This document shows positions 17,336-26,388 of a stretch of 64,000 nucleotides of DNA, piece by piece; position 1 is the stretch's first letter; every line of letters starts with the position of its first letter. The stretch comes from an uncultured Anaerolineales bacterium (GTDB lineage: Bacteria; Chloroflexota; Anaerolineae; Anaerolineales; UBA6663), in contig CALFZO010000052.1 of NCBI GenBank assembly GCA_937952305.1, positions 62,001-126,000 on the forward strand. The letters are read 5' to 3'. Under the pieces are notes generated by a model. That model made no database searches. It saw nothing but the letters and a program-made list of their open reading frames with translations, and was not told the origin of the DNA. The position numbers and the translations under genes are program-made.

Positions 17336-17475
17336 TAACACCGTCTCCTCTCGGCTGCGTAGGTTTACCAAAATCCACCGCCGCCCCTGGCGGTCCGGCG
17401 GCGCGCGTGTGCCTGAGTATAGAACAGGGCCAGCCGTTCCAGTAAGCGGCTCCCGTCCGCGTTGGTTGGCGCCGC

Positions 17476-18396
17476 TTAACCCGGGGCCGTCCAGCGTGAC
17501 CGCCAGGCCTCGGCCGCCCCGGGCTTGAAGCCGATGAAGCAGCGCCGTTTGCCCTCGGAATACAGGTGCACGGGTTGCGCGCACTCCCCCACCACCTCGA
17601 CGATCTCGGCGAAGCCGGCGGCGCGCAGCGTGTCGATGACGGCCCGGTAGGTCGGCAGCAGTTCGATCGAGCGCGTGCCCTCGATGGCCACGGCCGTGTT
17701 CCGGCCGGTGACCACGCGATAGGCCGAGACCGGCTCCGGGTGGCACAGGGTCTCCACCACCGCAAACTGGCGGGCGCTGCGGCAGCAGAACTCGATCAGG
17801 TCCACCGGCCGGACGACGTGGTAGAGCAGCCCCAGGCACAGGACGACGTCCACGGGCCGGGCCGCGCTCAATTGATCGACGTCGCCCTGTTCAAAGGCGG
17901 CGTTCTCAATCCGGTAGTACTCGCGCAGGAAGCGCGCCTGGCGCAGGTTCTGTTCGCGCACTTCGATCCCGACCACCGACTGCGCACCGCGCTGGGCCAG
18001 GTCCAGCGTGAAGGCGCCGCAATGGCAGGCCAGGTCCAGCACCGTGGAGCGGCCGAGCGCGTCGCCGAGCAGGGCCGCGACGGTGCCCGAGATCAGCTCG
18101 GAGCGGTAGCGGTGGAACAGCGTGGTCTCCGCCGTGAAGGTCGCGGCCAGCTCGGTGGTGAGGCCGTGCCCGAACTCGAAGTAATACTCCCACGGGCCGA
18201 GGGCGCGCAGTTGGGCTTCCAGATCGGCAGCCGACCAGGCCGGATTGAGGCGCCGCTCCGCGATGAACGGGAACTCAGCCGGCCGGATCGTCCGGCGCAG
18301 CTGCGGCAGCAGATACTCGGGCGGGTGCTCGGGCTGGTAGCGCTGCGTGAAACGGTAGGCGGCCCGGCTGAGCTGTTGAAGCAGTGCGGTGAGCAT
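17476..18396 (-). CDS. Class I SAM methyltransferase
   Basis: A 306-residue protein. The Rossmann motif TVLDLACHCGAFTLDLA is near residue 110, followed by VVGIEVREQNLRQA, the GDVDQL segment and VVLCLGLLYHVVRPVDLI, a layout close to DUF1698/Methyltransf_9-like and glycan-linked methyltransferases. The N-terminal 100 residues carry Arg/Tyr-rich helices and no further known domain. It sits between a secreted hydrolase and a GT2 in the glycan operon. The substrate is unknown; sugar methylation is inferred from position. Confidence 0.72.
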   Translation of the reverse strand: MLTALLQQLSRAAYRFTQRYQPEHPPEYLLPQLRRTIRPAEFPFIAERRLNPAWSAADLEAQLRALGPWEYYFEFGHGLTTELAATFTAETTLFHRYRSELISGTVAALLGDALGRSTVLDLACHCGAFTLDLAQRGAQSVVGIEVREQNLRQARFLREYYRIENAAFEQGDVDQLSAARPVDVVLCLGLLYHVVRPVDLIEFCCRSARQFAVVETLCHPEPVSAYRVVTGRNTAVAIEGTRSIELLPTYRAVIDTLRAAGFAEIVEVVGECAQPVHLYSEGKRRCFIGFKPGAAEAWRSRWTAPG

Positions 18397-18425
18397 GCGT
18401 GGGGTGGTCCTCCGCGGCGGGCGCG

Positions 18426-19448
18426 TCAGGCGGCCGGCTGGCCGGTGCCCTGGGCGCGCAGCCGTTCTTGTTTGGAGATGCGCCGGATCAGCCAGGCCGG
18501 CAGGCGCTCATAGTGTTGGCCGACCTGGGAGCCCAGGAAACTGGCGCCGTGCCAGAGCGGCGCATACGCTAGCCAGAAGAGCCGGCGCCCCAGCGGCAGC
18601 GGCTGCTGGAAGATGAAGCGCGCATCGCGGGCCAGCGTGCGCGCCAGGACGTACAGGCGCGCGGTGAAAGGCGGCGGCGCGCCGTGGACGTCGTCGCCCA
18701 AGGCCCGCTTGAGGCCGCGCGCATGGTCGACGTTCTGCGCGAACTGGTCCCACAGGCCGTAATCATGGCTGTGCACGACGCGCGAGCGCGGCTCGTAAAT
18801 CAGGGTGTACCCGGCCCGCAGCACCTGGTCCGCCCAGCGCGCGTCCTCCGCGAAGTCGACGCGCTCAAACGGGAACTGCTCCCAGACCGAGCGCCGCAGG
18901 CAGGAGCTGGTGTTGCTGAACCAGGCGTAATAGGCGCGCCGGCGGGCATAATCGGCCGGGTCGGTCAGGCGCTTGACGACGCGGTGCGGCGTGCCGCTCT
19001 GCTCCCACTCCTCCTGGAGCAGGCGCGCCATCGGCAGCGGGCAGGTCGGCCGCGGCAGGTGGCGGCTGAAGGCCCCGGCCACCGTGGGGGCCTCGTCCAC
19101 GGCATCGAGCAGCGCGTCCAGCCAGCCGGGCGTGGGCGTCGCGTCATGCGTGAGATAGACGAGGTAACGGACGCTGGGGCTGGCGAGGCGGGCGCCATAG
19201 TTGCGCGTCTCGCCATGATTAAAGTCGGCCGGCGCGATGGCGCTCACCCGCACCGGGTAGCGGGCCAGCAGCGCCAGTGTGTCGTCCCGCGAGCCGGAGT
19301 CGACGGCGATCACTTCAAAGGTGCGCGACGTCGTCTGCGCAAAGATAGCGTCCAGCAGCTCAGCCAGGTAGCGCTGGCTGTTCTTGGTCAACAGGATGAT
19401 CGCGGCTGCGGGCGCGGCGTCCTCTGGGCCGGCGGAGACCGGTGTCAC
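18426..19448 (-). CDS. Glycosyltransferase family 2
   Basis: A 340-residue GT-A enzyme. Motifs in order are IILLTKNSQRYLAELLDAIF, IAVDSGSRDDTL near residue 50, FNHGETRNYGA near 85, YLVYLTHDATP near 100 (DXD equivalent) and FAEDARWADQVLRAG near 200. NHGxTRNxG is typical of bacterial rhamnosyltransferase-like GT2s. The start is only 13 bp from the stop of the preceding giant glycosyltransferase, so co-translation is likely. Confidence 0.84.
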   Translation of the reverse strand: MTPVSAGPEDAAPAAAIILLTKNSQRYLAELLDAIFAQTTSRTFEVIAVDSGSRDDTLALLARYPVRVSAIAPADFNHGETRNYGARLASPSVRYLVYLTHDATPTPGWLDALLDAVDEAPTVAGAFSRHLPRPTCPLPMARLLQEEWEQSGTPHRVVKRLTDPADYARRRAYYAWFSNTSSCLRRSVWEQFPFERVDFAEDARWADQVLRAGYTLIYEPRSRVVHSHDYGLWDQFAQNVDHARGLKRALGDDVHGAPPPFTARLYVLARTLARDARFIFQQPLPLGRRLFWLAYAPLWHGASFLGSQVGQHYERLPAWLIRRISKQERLRAQGTGQPAA

Positions 19449-19461
19449 GGTCGCCCTCCTC

Positions 19462-21912
19462 TCAACGGCGGCGCAGACCGTCGATCCAGCGCAGCAGGCG
19501 CATGACGCGGCCGTTGTTGAGCGTGGTCAGCGTGGCCTCCAGCGTCTTGACCCGCGCCGCCAGGTCCAGCCCATCCAGGGCGCGGCGCGCATCCGGCGCA
19601 AAACGCGGCGCGGCCACGAAACGCGCCAGCGGCGCCACCACGCGCTCCCACTGAAACTGCTCGGCGACGGCCGCGAAGCGCGGGGCCAGCTCCGCGCGCA
19701 AACCGGGCCGCTCCAGCAGTTCCAGCAGCGCCGCCACCAGGGCGTCGCGGTCGCCGGGCGGCACCACCCGTCCCAAGCCCTGCGCGGCCACCAGGTCGGC
19801 CAGCGGATCGCCGGCGCTCACCACCATCGGCAGCCCCGCCCAGAGGTAATCCAGGAAGCGGGTCCGGAACGCAAAGCGGCTCTCCAGCCCCGCGCGGTGC
19901 AGGCTGACGCCCAGGTCGGCCTCCAGGAGATAGTTGGCGCGCTCGGCGTAGGGCACCCAGTCCCCGAAGAAGACGTGCCGGTCCAGCAGGCCAAGGGCGC
20001 GGGCGCGCTCCACCACCTGCCGGTAGATCGGCATCTCCGGCACGGCGGCGCGGTTGAAATGCAGGCCGGCGGCGAAGAAGACCTTGACGTCGTCGCGCTG
20101 CGCGGCGATGACGGCCAACGCTTCGATCAGCAGCAGCGGGTCAAACCACTGCCACAGCCCCCCGCCCCAATACAGCACCCGGTCGCTGGCGCGCACGCCC
20201 GGCACAACGTCCCGGATAGCGGGACCCGTGCGGCGTGGAGGCGCGGACGGCAGGCCGAAGGGGACGACGTCGATCAGGCTGCGCAGCGTCGGGTCGTGGG
20301 CGTAGTCGTCCATGCGCGCTCGGCCGCAGGCCAGCAGCACCCCCAGCCAGTAATCGCGCTGGCGGTCGCTGGCGCACACAAAGAAGTCGCCGGCGCGCGC
20401 CTGGAGGTTGAGGTCCAGGTGGCTCTCGCGCTCCACCAGGGGCCAGAACTCCGGCGCCACACTGTCCACCTGGGCCAGCTTTTCGATCTCAAAGGGGTCA
20501 TACCAGTCCACGATCAGGGGTCGGTCCAGCTGGCGCAGGCGCGGGATGCGTGAAACCAGCTGGCCGATGGCGAGCACGGCGCTGGCGGCGTTGATGGCCG
20601 GGTCTAATTCCGCATAGCTCTGGTAGCCGAGCACACGCACGCCGGGCAGGTCGGCTTCCGGCTGGCCGGGGGCCGCCAGAGTGACGCGGACGTGCGCGGC
20701 CAGCGCCCGGGCCATCTCCAGGCCGCGCACGCCAGGACCGGCCATCTTGGGGCCGATGGTCTCGTGCCCGATGATCAGGAGATGCGGCTCCGGCAGGGTC
20801 TGCACAGGCAGGGTGGCGTTAACGGCTTTCAGGTTCTGCTCCAGGGTGACGGCGTGGCGGCGCCAGGGCGCCATCGGGCTGGCCAGGGCCAGCGGGAAAC
20901 GCGCGAACAGCTCGGCGTCGCTGCGCTGCCGGCGCGCCTGCACGGCCCGGCGCTTGGCCAGCCAGTGCGGCAGCTCTTCGGCCAGCCGGCTCATGGCGGC
21001 GACGTAGCTCAGCGCGTTCTTGGCCACGGTCTCGGCCGGGGCCGGCGCGGCATCGAGCGGGCCGGGAAAGGCGTATGTCTCGGCCGACAGGCCGCCATGC
21101 AGGGCGGCGCGCTGAGCGCCGTGCAGCAGGCTGACCGCCAGCAGCGGGTACAGGTTCTCGTCGGCGTAGTTCTTCACCAGCATCCGCAGCGCGTTGAGCT
21201 CGGACGCCGCGAAGCGCCGGTGCGTGTCCAGGCGCAGGCCGGTGGCGTGCAGGCGATGGTAACACACGGCGCCGGGCGCCAGCACGAAGCGGTAGCCCTG
21301 CAGCCACAGCCGCCAGCCCAGGTCGACGTCTTCGAAGTACGCGAAAAAATCGTCGTCGAAGCCGCCGGCCGCCAGGTACACGTCACGGCGGATCAGCATG
21401 GCGCCGCCGCAAGCGAAGAGCAGCTCGCGCGGCGCGCCATACCAGGCCACGTCATAGGTCAGGCCCTGATCCAACTGGAAGGCGCGGCCGTAGGCGTTCA
21501 GCGCGCCGCCGACGAAATCCACCAGCCGGCCGTCCCAACTGCGGATCACGGAGGCCACGCCGGCCAGGTCGGCCGGGGCGTCCGCGAACGGCGCCAGCAT
21601 ATGGGCCAGCCAGTCCGGGGCGAGGCGGGCGTCGTTGTTGAGGAAGGCCAGGTACTCGCCGCGCGCCGCGCGCGCGCCGTGGTTGCAGGCGGGCGCGAAG
21701 CCGGTGTTGTGGCCTTGCGGCAGGAGGCGGACCTCCGGCAGGACCCGGCGCGCCACCGCGACCGAGTCATCGGCGGAGGCGTTGTCCACCAGGAGCACTT
21801 CCCGCGCCGCCGCCGGCCAGTCTAGCGCGGCCAGCGACGCCAGGCACTCCGGCAGGTGCTGGGCGCCGTTGTAGTTGGCGATGACGAAGCTGACGAGCGG
21901 CGGGGTGGGCAC
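19462..21912 (-). CDS. Bifunctional GT2-GT4 fusion glycosyltransferase
   Basis: An 816-residue protein. I chose GTG 21912, 2 bp after the preceding stop; TTG 21918 is the alternative. Longer upstream frames lie inside the neighbouring gene. The N-terminal half is GT2: SFVIANYNGAQHLPECL, LVDNASADDSV, FLNNDARLAPDW and the acceptor motif FFAYFEDVDLGWRL. After a linker of about 100 residues the C-terminal half is GT4-like, with LLIIGHETIGPKMAGPG, LIVDWYDPFE, RVLYWGGGLWQWFDPLLLI and a donor-domain LDYLWAGLPMVVSAGDPL. The C-terminal 60 residues may be coiled-coil. One polypeptide probably adds two different sugars in succession. Confidence 0.86.
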   Translation of the reverse strand: MPTPPLVSFVIANYNGAQHLPECLASLAALDWPAAAREVLLVDNASADDSVAVARRVLPEVRLLPQGHNTGFAPACNHGARAARGEYLAFLNNDARLAPDWLAHMLAPFADAPADLAGVASVIRSWDGRLVDFVGGALNAYGRAFQLDQGLTYDVAWYGAPRELLFACGGAMLIRRDVYLAAGGFDDDFFAYFEDVDLGWRLWLQGYRFVLAPGAVCYHRLHATGLRLDTHRRFAASELNALRMLVKNYADENLYPLLAVSLLHGAQRAALHGGLSAETYAFPGPLDAAPAPAETVAKNALSYVAAMSRLAEELPHWLAKRRAVQARRQRSDAELFARFPLALASPMAPWRRHAVTLEQNLKAVNATLPVQTLPEPHLLIIGHETIGPKMAGPGVRGLEMARALAAHVRVTLAAPGQPEADLPGVRVLGYQSYAELDPAINAASAVLAIGQLVSRIPRLRQLDRPLIVDWYDPFEIEKLAQVDSVAPEFWPLVERESHLDLNLQARAGDFFVCASDRQRDYWLGVLLACGRARMDDYAHDPTLRSLIDVVPFGLPSAPPRRTGPAIRDVVPGVRASDRVLYWGGGLWQWFDPLLLIEALAVIAAQRDDVKVFFAAGLHFNRAAVPEMPIYRQVVERARALGLLDRHVFFGDWVPYAERANYLLEADLGVSLHRAGLESRFAFRTRFLDYLWAGLPMVVSAGDPLADLVAAQGLGRVVPPGDRDALVAALLELLERPGLRAELAPRFAAVAEQFQWERVVAPLARFVAAPRFAPDARRALDGLDLAARVKTLEATLTTLNNGRVMRLLRWIDGLRRR

Positions 21913-21914
21913 GC

Positions 21915-22712
21915 TCAAGCCTGCGGCGGGCGCAGCCGGCGCAGCACGCCGTCCAGCCAGCGGGCGCGGCGGCTGCCATCGGGGGCCAGGCGTTGCCGCG
22001 TCGTCTGCAGCGCGCGCGCCAGGGCCCAACTGGGGCTCTGGGTGGTTTCGCTCAGCTCCTGGCGCGCGGCGCCCAGGGCCGCCCGCAGGTCGGTGTTCTC
22101 CTTCCACAACTGGGCGAAACGCCGCTCATAGGCGCGCACCAGGCGATGGGCCGGCTCCGCGCTGCGGCGGAAGCGCACGGCCCAGGGCGTCAGGAAGAGC
22201 CCGTCGAAGTCCAGGTCGCGCACAAAGCCGTTCAGCGCGAACAACTCAGCCCAATACTCGGGCGGCTGGACGTTGAAGTGGGTCTGCTCGGCGTAGTCGC
22301 TGGGCGAAGACGAGAAGACGATGTCGTCGGCGGCCGCGCACAAGTTGGCGACGGCGCGCGCGGCCTCGGCGGGCGGCAGGTGTTCGAGGACTTCGATACA
22401 CGTCACCAGGTCGTAGCGGCGCGGAAACGGGTCCAGGATCGAGCCGACGCGGCAATAGGCGCGCACGTCGGCGCGCACCTGGCTGATGGCGTACTCGGAG
22501 ATGTCCACGCCCTCGGCGTCCACGCCGCGCTCACGCAGCGCCTCCACCAGGAAGCCCATAGCGCAGCCGGCGTCCAGGACACTGCGCGGCCCCAGACGGC
22601 GGACGAGCTCGTCGGCCACGCCGCCGAAGAAGCGCAGCCAGTGCGGCTCGCGCTGATACGGCCGGCCGCAGCCGAGCCGGTAGTAGTTTTCGTCGAAGGG
22701 CGTGGCGGGCAT
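21915..22712 (-). CDS. Class I SAM methyltransferase with C-terminal coiled coil
   Basis: A 265-residue protein starting at ATG 22712. The motif SVLDAGCAMGFLVEAL lies near residues 42-57, followed by GVDISEYAI, DLVTCIEVLEHLPPAEA and an FSSSPSD segment. The last 70 residues contain charged heptad-like sequence (YERRFAQLWKENTDLRAALG), suggesting a coiled-coil anchoring to partner enzymes, as in some polysaccharide chain-terminating methyltransferases. It follows the Wzt-like ATPase by 11 bp; terminal methylation recognised by a Wzt C-terminal domain is an attractive but unproved model. Confidence 0.78.
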   Translation of the reverse strand: MPATPFDENYYRLGCGRPYQREPHWLRFFGGVADELVRRLGPRSVLDAGCAMGFLVEALRERGVDAEGVDISEYAISQVRADVRAYCRVGSILDPFPRRYDLVTCIEVLEHLPPAEAARAVANLCAAADDIVFSSSPSDYAEQTHFNVQPPEYWAELFALNGFVRDLDFDGLFLTPWAVRFRRSAEPAHRLVRAYERRFAQLWKENTDLRAALGAARQELSETTQSPSWALARALQTTRQRLAPDGSRRARWLDGVLRRLRPPQA

Positions 22713-22723
22713 GGCGGCCTCCC

Positions 22724-23953
22724 CTAGCGCCCGGCCGGCGCCGGCTCCCACGTCCCGCGCAGCGTGATCAGGCCGTAGCTCTCGGTCTCGTGGCCTTTGC
22801 CGTTGACCACCTGGAACGTGTAGGCGCGGTCGTGATAGTCGTAGGTCTCGGTATCCGTGCGGTTGACGGCGGCCACCGAGAGCTGGTAGAGGCCGTCCAA
22901 CAGCGGCAAGGCCGGCACGAAGTAGCGCAGCGTCCCGGCGCCGTGCACGCGGCCCAGGTCGACGTCGGAAAAGCCGGTGTTGGGGCCGCAGACGTGCACG
23001 CCGTCCGAGCGGTGGATGGCCAGGCCGAAGACGGGCGCGTCGACGGGCTCGGGCGCGGAATAGTCCACGCTGACGGTGAAGGCCTCGCCGGTGGCGAAGG
23101 CCGGGCGCTCGTCGCCGTGCGCGTCCAGGAAGCGCACACGCGTGATGGCGAGGCGCCCGTTGCCCCAGCGGTTGTGCGCGCCCAGGCCGGCCAGACGTTC
23201 GGCCACCGGTCCGCTGGCGCGGTCCAGGTACTGCGCCACCACGGCGTCGGCCGGCCCGTCGGCGATGAGCTGGCCGCGTTCCAGCCACAAGGCGCGCGAG
23301 CACAGCGCGCGGACCGTGTCCATGGCGTGCGAGACGAACAGGATCGTGATCCCCTGCGCGCGCAGCCCTTCGATGCGCAGCAGGCACTTGCGCTGGAAGG
23401 CCTGATCGCCGACGGCCAGCACCTCGTCCACCAGCAGGATCTCGGGCTCGACGTGGACGTTGACCGAGAAGGCCAGGCGCGCGAACATGCCGGACGAGTA
23501 GTGCTTGACCGGCATGTCGATGAAGTTGTCCAACTCGGAGAACGCGACGATGGCGTCGAACTTGCGCGCGGTTTCGCGCCGGCTCATGCCCAGCAGCGCG
23601 GCGTTGAGGAAGATGTTGTCACGCCCGCTCAGCTCCGGGTGGAAGCCGGCGCCCAGCTCCAGCAGCGCGCCGATGCGGCCCCGGGTGCGGACCCGGCCGG
23701 ACGTGGGCACCGAAACCCCGCTGACCAGCTTGAGGAGCGTGCTCTTGCCGGCGCCGTTGGCGCCGATCAGGCCAACCGTCTCGCCGGCGGTAATGGCGCA
23801 GGAGAGGTCCCGCAGGGCCCAGAACTGGCGCGGGCCGCGCGCCGCGTGCGGGTCCCGCTGCCAGGCGCCGATGAACATCTCCCGAAAGGAGCGCGCCTGG
23901 CGCAGGCGATATTGTTTGCTGACAGCTTGGAATTCGATGGCGGGCGGCGTCAT
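22724..23953 (-). CDS. wzt: ABC transporter ATPase, Wzt/TagH type with C-terminal sugar-binding domain
   Basis: A 409-residue protein. The ATPase domain (about 1-240) has Walker A GANGAGKST, the signature YSSGMFARLAFS and Walker B ILLVDEVLAVGD. Residues about 255-400 form a beta-rich Wzt_C-type domain that in O-antigen exporters recognises the modified end of the glycan. It powers export of undecaprenyl-linked polysaccharide with a Wzm-type permease, which is not in the window. It is the first gene of the glycan operon, about 41 nt downstream of a probable transcription start. Alternative: a teichoic-acid exporter ATPase. Confidence 0.88.
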   Translation of the reverse strand: MTPPAIEFQAVSKQYRLRQARSFREMFIGAWQRDPHAARGPRQFWALRDLSCAITAGETVGLIGANGAGKSTLLKLVSGVSVPTSGRVRTRGRIGALLELGAGFHPELSGRDNIFLNAALLGMSRRETARKFDAIVAFSELDNFIDMPVKHYSSGMFARLAFSVNVHVEPEILLVDEVLAVGDQAFQRKCLLRIEGLRAQGITILFVSHAMDTVRALCSRALWLERGQLIADGPADAVVAQYLDRASGPVAERLAGLGAHNRWGNGRLAITRVRFLDAHGDERPAFATGEAFTVSVDYSAPEPVDAPVFGLAIHRSDGVHVCGPNTGFSDVDLGRVHGAGTLRYFVPALPLLDGLYQLSVAAVNRTDTETYDYHDRAYTFQVVNGKGHETESYGLITLRGTWEPAPAGR

Positions 23954-23960
23954 AAAACGC

Positions 23961-24012
23961 GACCGGGTCTGGAAACCCAGACGGCCGGCGGCGAGTCAGG
24001 ATTTTACCAGAG
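23961..24012 (-). promoter_or_regulatory. Probable promoter and leader hairpin of the glycan operon
   Basis: On the minus strand an extended -10 element TGGTAAAAT (TAAAAT at 24006-24001) lies about 48 nt before the ATG of the Wzt-like gene. No good -35 is visible, which is tolerated with an extended -10. The leader contains a short perfect hairpin, GTCTGG (23967-23972) with CCAGAC (23977-23982) and a 4-nt loop. Its function is unknown. Confidence 0.4.
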
Positions 24013-24052
24013 GATGCCCGGCCAACTCCGCGGCGGGCGAATGGACCGGCGC

Positions 24053-25111
24053 TCAGGCCGGGGTGCTGGCCGGCCGGCGGGCCGGCCACTGGGCCAGGCG
24101 GCCATGGCGCGCGGCCACGATCTCGGCCAGGATGGCGAGCGCGATCTCCTCGGGCGTCCGCGCGCCCAGGTCCAGGCCGATGGGGCCGCGCAGGCGGTCC
24201 ACCTGGGCCGGGGTCAGTCCGGCCTCCAGCAGGCGCGCGCGCCGTTTGGCTTGGGTGCCCTGGCTGCCCAGGGCGCCGACGTAGAAGGCCGGGCTGGCCA
24301 GCGCCACCAGCAGCCCGGGGTCGTCCAACTTAGGATCATGCGTGAGCATGGCGACCGCCGTGCCGCGCGTGATCCCGAGCGCGGTCAGCGCCTCGTCCGG
24401 CCACTGCTGCACCAGCTGATCGACGTGCGGGAAACGCGCCTGGCTGCCGAAGGCTTTGCGCGGGTCGACGACGACGGTCCGGTAGCCGAGCAGCTTGGCC
24501 AGCGCCGTCAGGGCGATGGAGGTGTGCACGCCGCCGACGGCGATCAGGGTCGGGGCCGGCCAGTGGACGTCGATGAAGAGCTCGCCGGCGGCGATGGTCG
24601 CGCGCTGCGTCTGGCCGGACGCCAGCGCCGCCTGAGCGGCGGCCAGCGCCTGCGCGTCCCCGGCCAGCGCCCCGGCCGCGCCGCCGGCCTCATCCAAGAC
24701 CAGGGCCGCGCCGAGGCGGTCCGCCGGCCCTTTGACGAGCGTCGCCACCGCGCAGGCGCGTTCGGCCAGCAGCAGTTCGCGCAGGCGCCCGTACAGGGCC
24801 GGCTCCAACGGCTGGACGAAGACGTCGATGCTGCCGCCGCAGGCCAGGCCCACTTCCCAGGCGGTTTCGTCGGCGACGCCGAAGTGCAGGAGTTTGGCTT
24901 GAAGCGCCCGCAGTGACTGCTGGCTTTCCTCAAACACGGCCCCTTCCACGCAGCCGCCGCTGACTGAGCCCGCCATCGCCCCGCTCAGGGTGACCGCCAT
25001 CTTGGCGCCCGGCGCGCGCGGCGAGGAGCCCCAGGTTTGCACCACGGTGGCCAGCGCCACCGTTTCGCCTTCGGCTAGATAACGGTCAATGTCGGCGAGC
25101 ACATCGCGCAT
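24053..25111 (-). CDS. coxF: XdhC/CoxI family CODH maturation protein
   Basis: A 352-residue protein. The N-terminal XdhC_CoxI domain has ATVVQTWGSSPRAPGAKMAV and GSVSGGCVEGAV, with a conserved Cys. The C-terminal XdhC Rossmann domain has GGVHTSIALTALAKLLGY, VDPRKAF and GLDLGARTPEEIALAILAEI. XdhC proteins bind molybdenum cofactor and help insert it, with its terminal ligand, into xanthine dehydrogenase-type enzymes. It is the last gene of the CODH operon, 110 bp after coxE. A second XdhC, fused to a YHS domain, lies upstream in the same operon. Which one corresponds to CoxF and which to CoxI cannot be settled from sequence alone. Confidence 0.85.
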   Translation of the reverse strand: MRDVLADIDRYLAEGETVALATVVQTWGSSPRAPGAKMAVTLSGAMAGSVSGGCVEGAVFEESQQSLRALQAKLLHFGVADETAWEVGLACGGSIDVFVQPLEPALYGRLRELLLAERACAVATLVKGPADRLGAALVLDEAGGAAGALAGDAQALAAAQAALASGQTQRATIAAGELFIDVHWPAPTLIAVGGVHTSIALTALAKLLGYRTVVVDPRKAFGSQARFPHVDQLVQQWPDEALTALGITRGTAVAMLTHDPKLDDPGLLVALASPAFYVGALGSQGTQAKRRARLLEAGLTPAQVDRLRGPIGLDLGARTPEEIALAILAEIVAARHGRLAQWPARRPASTPA

Positions 25112-25221
25112 GAGGACTATCTCCTGGAGTTCAGGGTCAGAGCGGCTCCGCTCCCCACCTCACCTCGCGGCGGGGCCAGGGTCCGCCAGGGCAGCACCGG
25201 CCGCATTGACGGATGAATGAC

Positions 25222-26373
25222 CTAACGGTTCGGCAGCGCCTGGAGCCGGGCCGCCAGGTCCTCCAGGCTGGCCAGGTTGTGCACGGGCAGAAAATCGTCG
25301 ACGTGCGGCAGAGCGGCCTGCATCCCGCGCGTCAACGGCTCGTACTCCGGCGCACCCAGGAGCGGATTGAGCCAGATCAGGCGGTGGCAATTGCGCCGCA
25401 GGCGCGCCATCTCGCGGCCGAGCAGTTCCGGGTCGCCGCGATCCCAGCCATCGCTGATCAGCAGCACCACGGCCCCGCGCCCGAGCACGCGCCGGCTCCA
25501 ATCGAAATTAAAGCTCTTGAGGCAGTCGCCGATGCGCGTGCCGCCGGCCCAATCCTCCACGGTCTGGCTGACGGCGCGCAGGGCCCGGTCCACCGAGCGG
25601 TGGGCCATGGCCCGCGTTATGCGCGTCAGCCGGGTGCCGAAGACGAAAGACTCCACCGGCTGATCCAGGCCGAAGGTCACGCTGTAGATAAAGTGTAACA
25701 GAAGCCGCGCATAGCGCTCCATCGAGCCGCTGACGTCGGCGATGACCACCAGCGGCCGCGGTTTGCGCTTCGGCTCCCGGCGCGCCCAGGTGAGGAGTTC
25801 GCCGCCGTGCCGCAGGCTGCGCCGGACGGTGCGGCGCAAATCAGGCCACGGGCCGCGCCCCGGCCGCCGCCGGCGGGTGCGCCGCTGGCCCAACTGCCAC
25901 AGCCTCTGCGCGATGGCGCGCTGGATGGCGGCCAACTCTTCGGCCGTCATCTCGGCGAAGTCCTTGCGGCGCAGGACCTCGGCCGCGCTGTAAGTCACCG
26001 TCACTTCGGCGGCGGGCGGCTGCCCTGAGTCAGGGGACTGGGCGTCCGGGTCGGCCGCGGGCGGCGCGCGCAGCGGCGGCGGGACCAGCAGCGGGCGCCG
26101 GCGCGGTTTGGGCGCCAGCCCGGCCAGGCGCACTTCCCAGCGCTCGCGCGGCGCGCGCCAGAAGAGAGCGAAGGCCTGGTCGAAGAGGGGTTGGTCCTCG
26201 CGCCGGTGCACAAGCAGGCTGCGCAGGGTGTGGTAGAAGTCGGAGCGGTGGCCGATCTCGACGTGCGGCAGGGCGTGGAAGACGTCCAGCAGGCGGCCGG
26301 GGTTCACGTCCAGACCCAGGCCGCGCAGCAGCCGGCCGAAGAGGAGGAGGTTGCGCAGCAGTTGGCCGGCCAT
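25222..26373 (-). CDS. coxE: VWA-domain CODH maturation protein CoxE
   Basis: A 383-residue protein of the CoxE family. The N-terminal half is helical. The von Willebrand A domain begins near residue 205 with VVIADVSGSMERY, whose DxSxS forms the metal-ion-dependent adhesion site; GGTRIGDCL and LISDGWDRGDPELL complete it. A basic, Arg-rich linker lies near residues 160-195. In CODH operons CoxE works with the MoxR ATPase CoxD to assemble the active-site cluster. The HAD-type gene separates it from coxD, 15 bp upstream. Confidence 0.9.
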   Translation of the reverse strand: MAGQLLRNLLLFGRLLRGLGLDVNPGRLLDVFHALPHVEIGHRSDFYHTLRSLLVHRREDQPLFDQAFALFWRAPRERWEVRLAGLAPKPRRRPLLVPPPLRAPPAADPDAQSPDSGQPPAAEVTVTYSAAEVLRRKDFAEMTAEELAAIQRAIAQRLWQLGQRRTRRRRPGRGPWPDLRRTVRRSLRHGGELLTWARREPKRKPRPLVVIADVSGSMERYARLLLHFIYSVTFGLDQPVESFVFGTRLTRITRAMAHRSVDRALRAVSQTVEDWAGGTRIGDCLKSFNFDWSRRVLGRGAVVLLISDGWDRGDPELLGREMARLRRNCHRLIWLNPLLGAPEYEPLTRGMQAALPHVDDFLPVHNLASLEDLAARLQALPNR

Positions 26374-26388
26374 CGCCGCCCGCCCCGC

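Noticed and set aside
22790..24916. A 708-codon open frame on the plus strand
   Set aside because: It spans two real genes and a spacer on the other strand and shows no domain.
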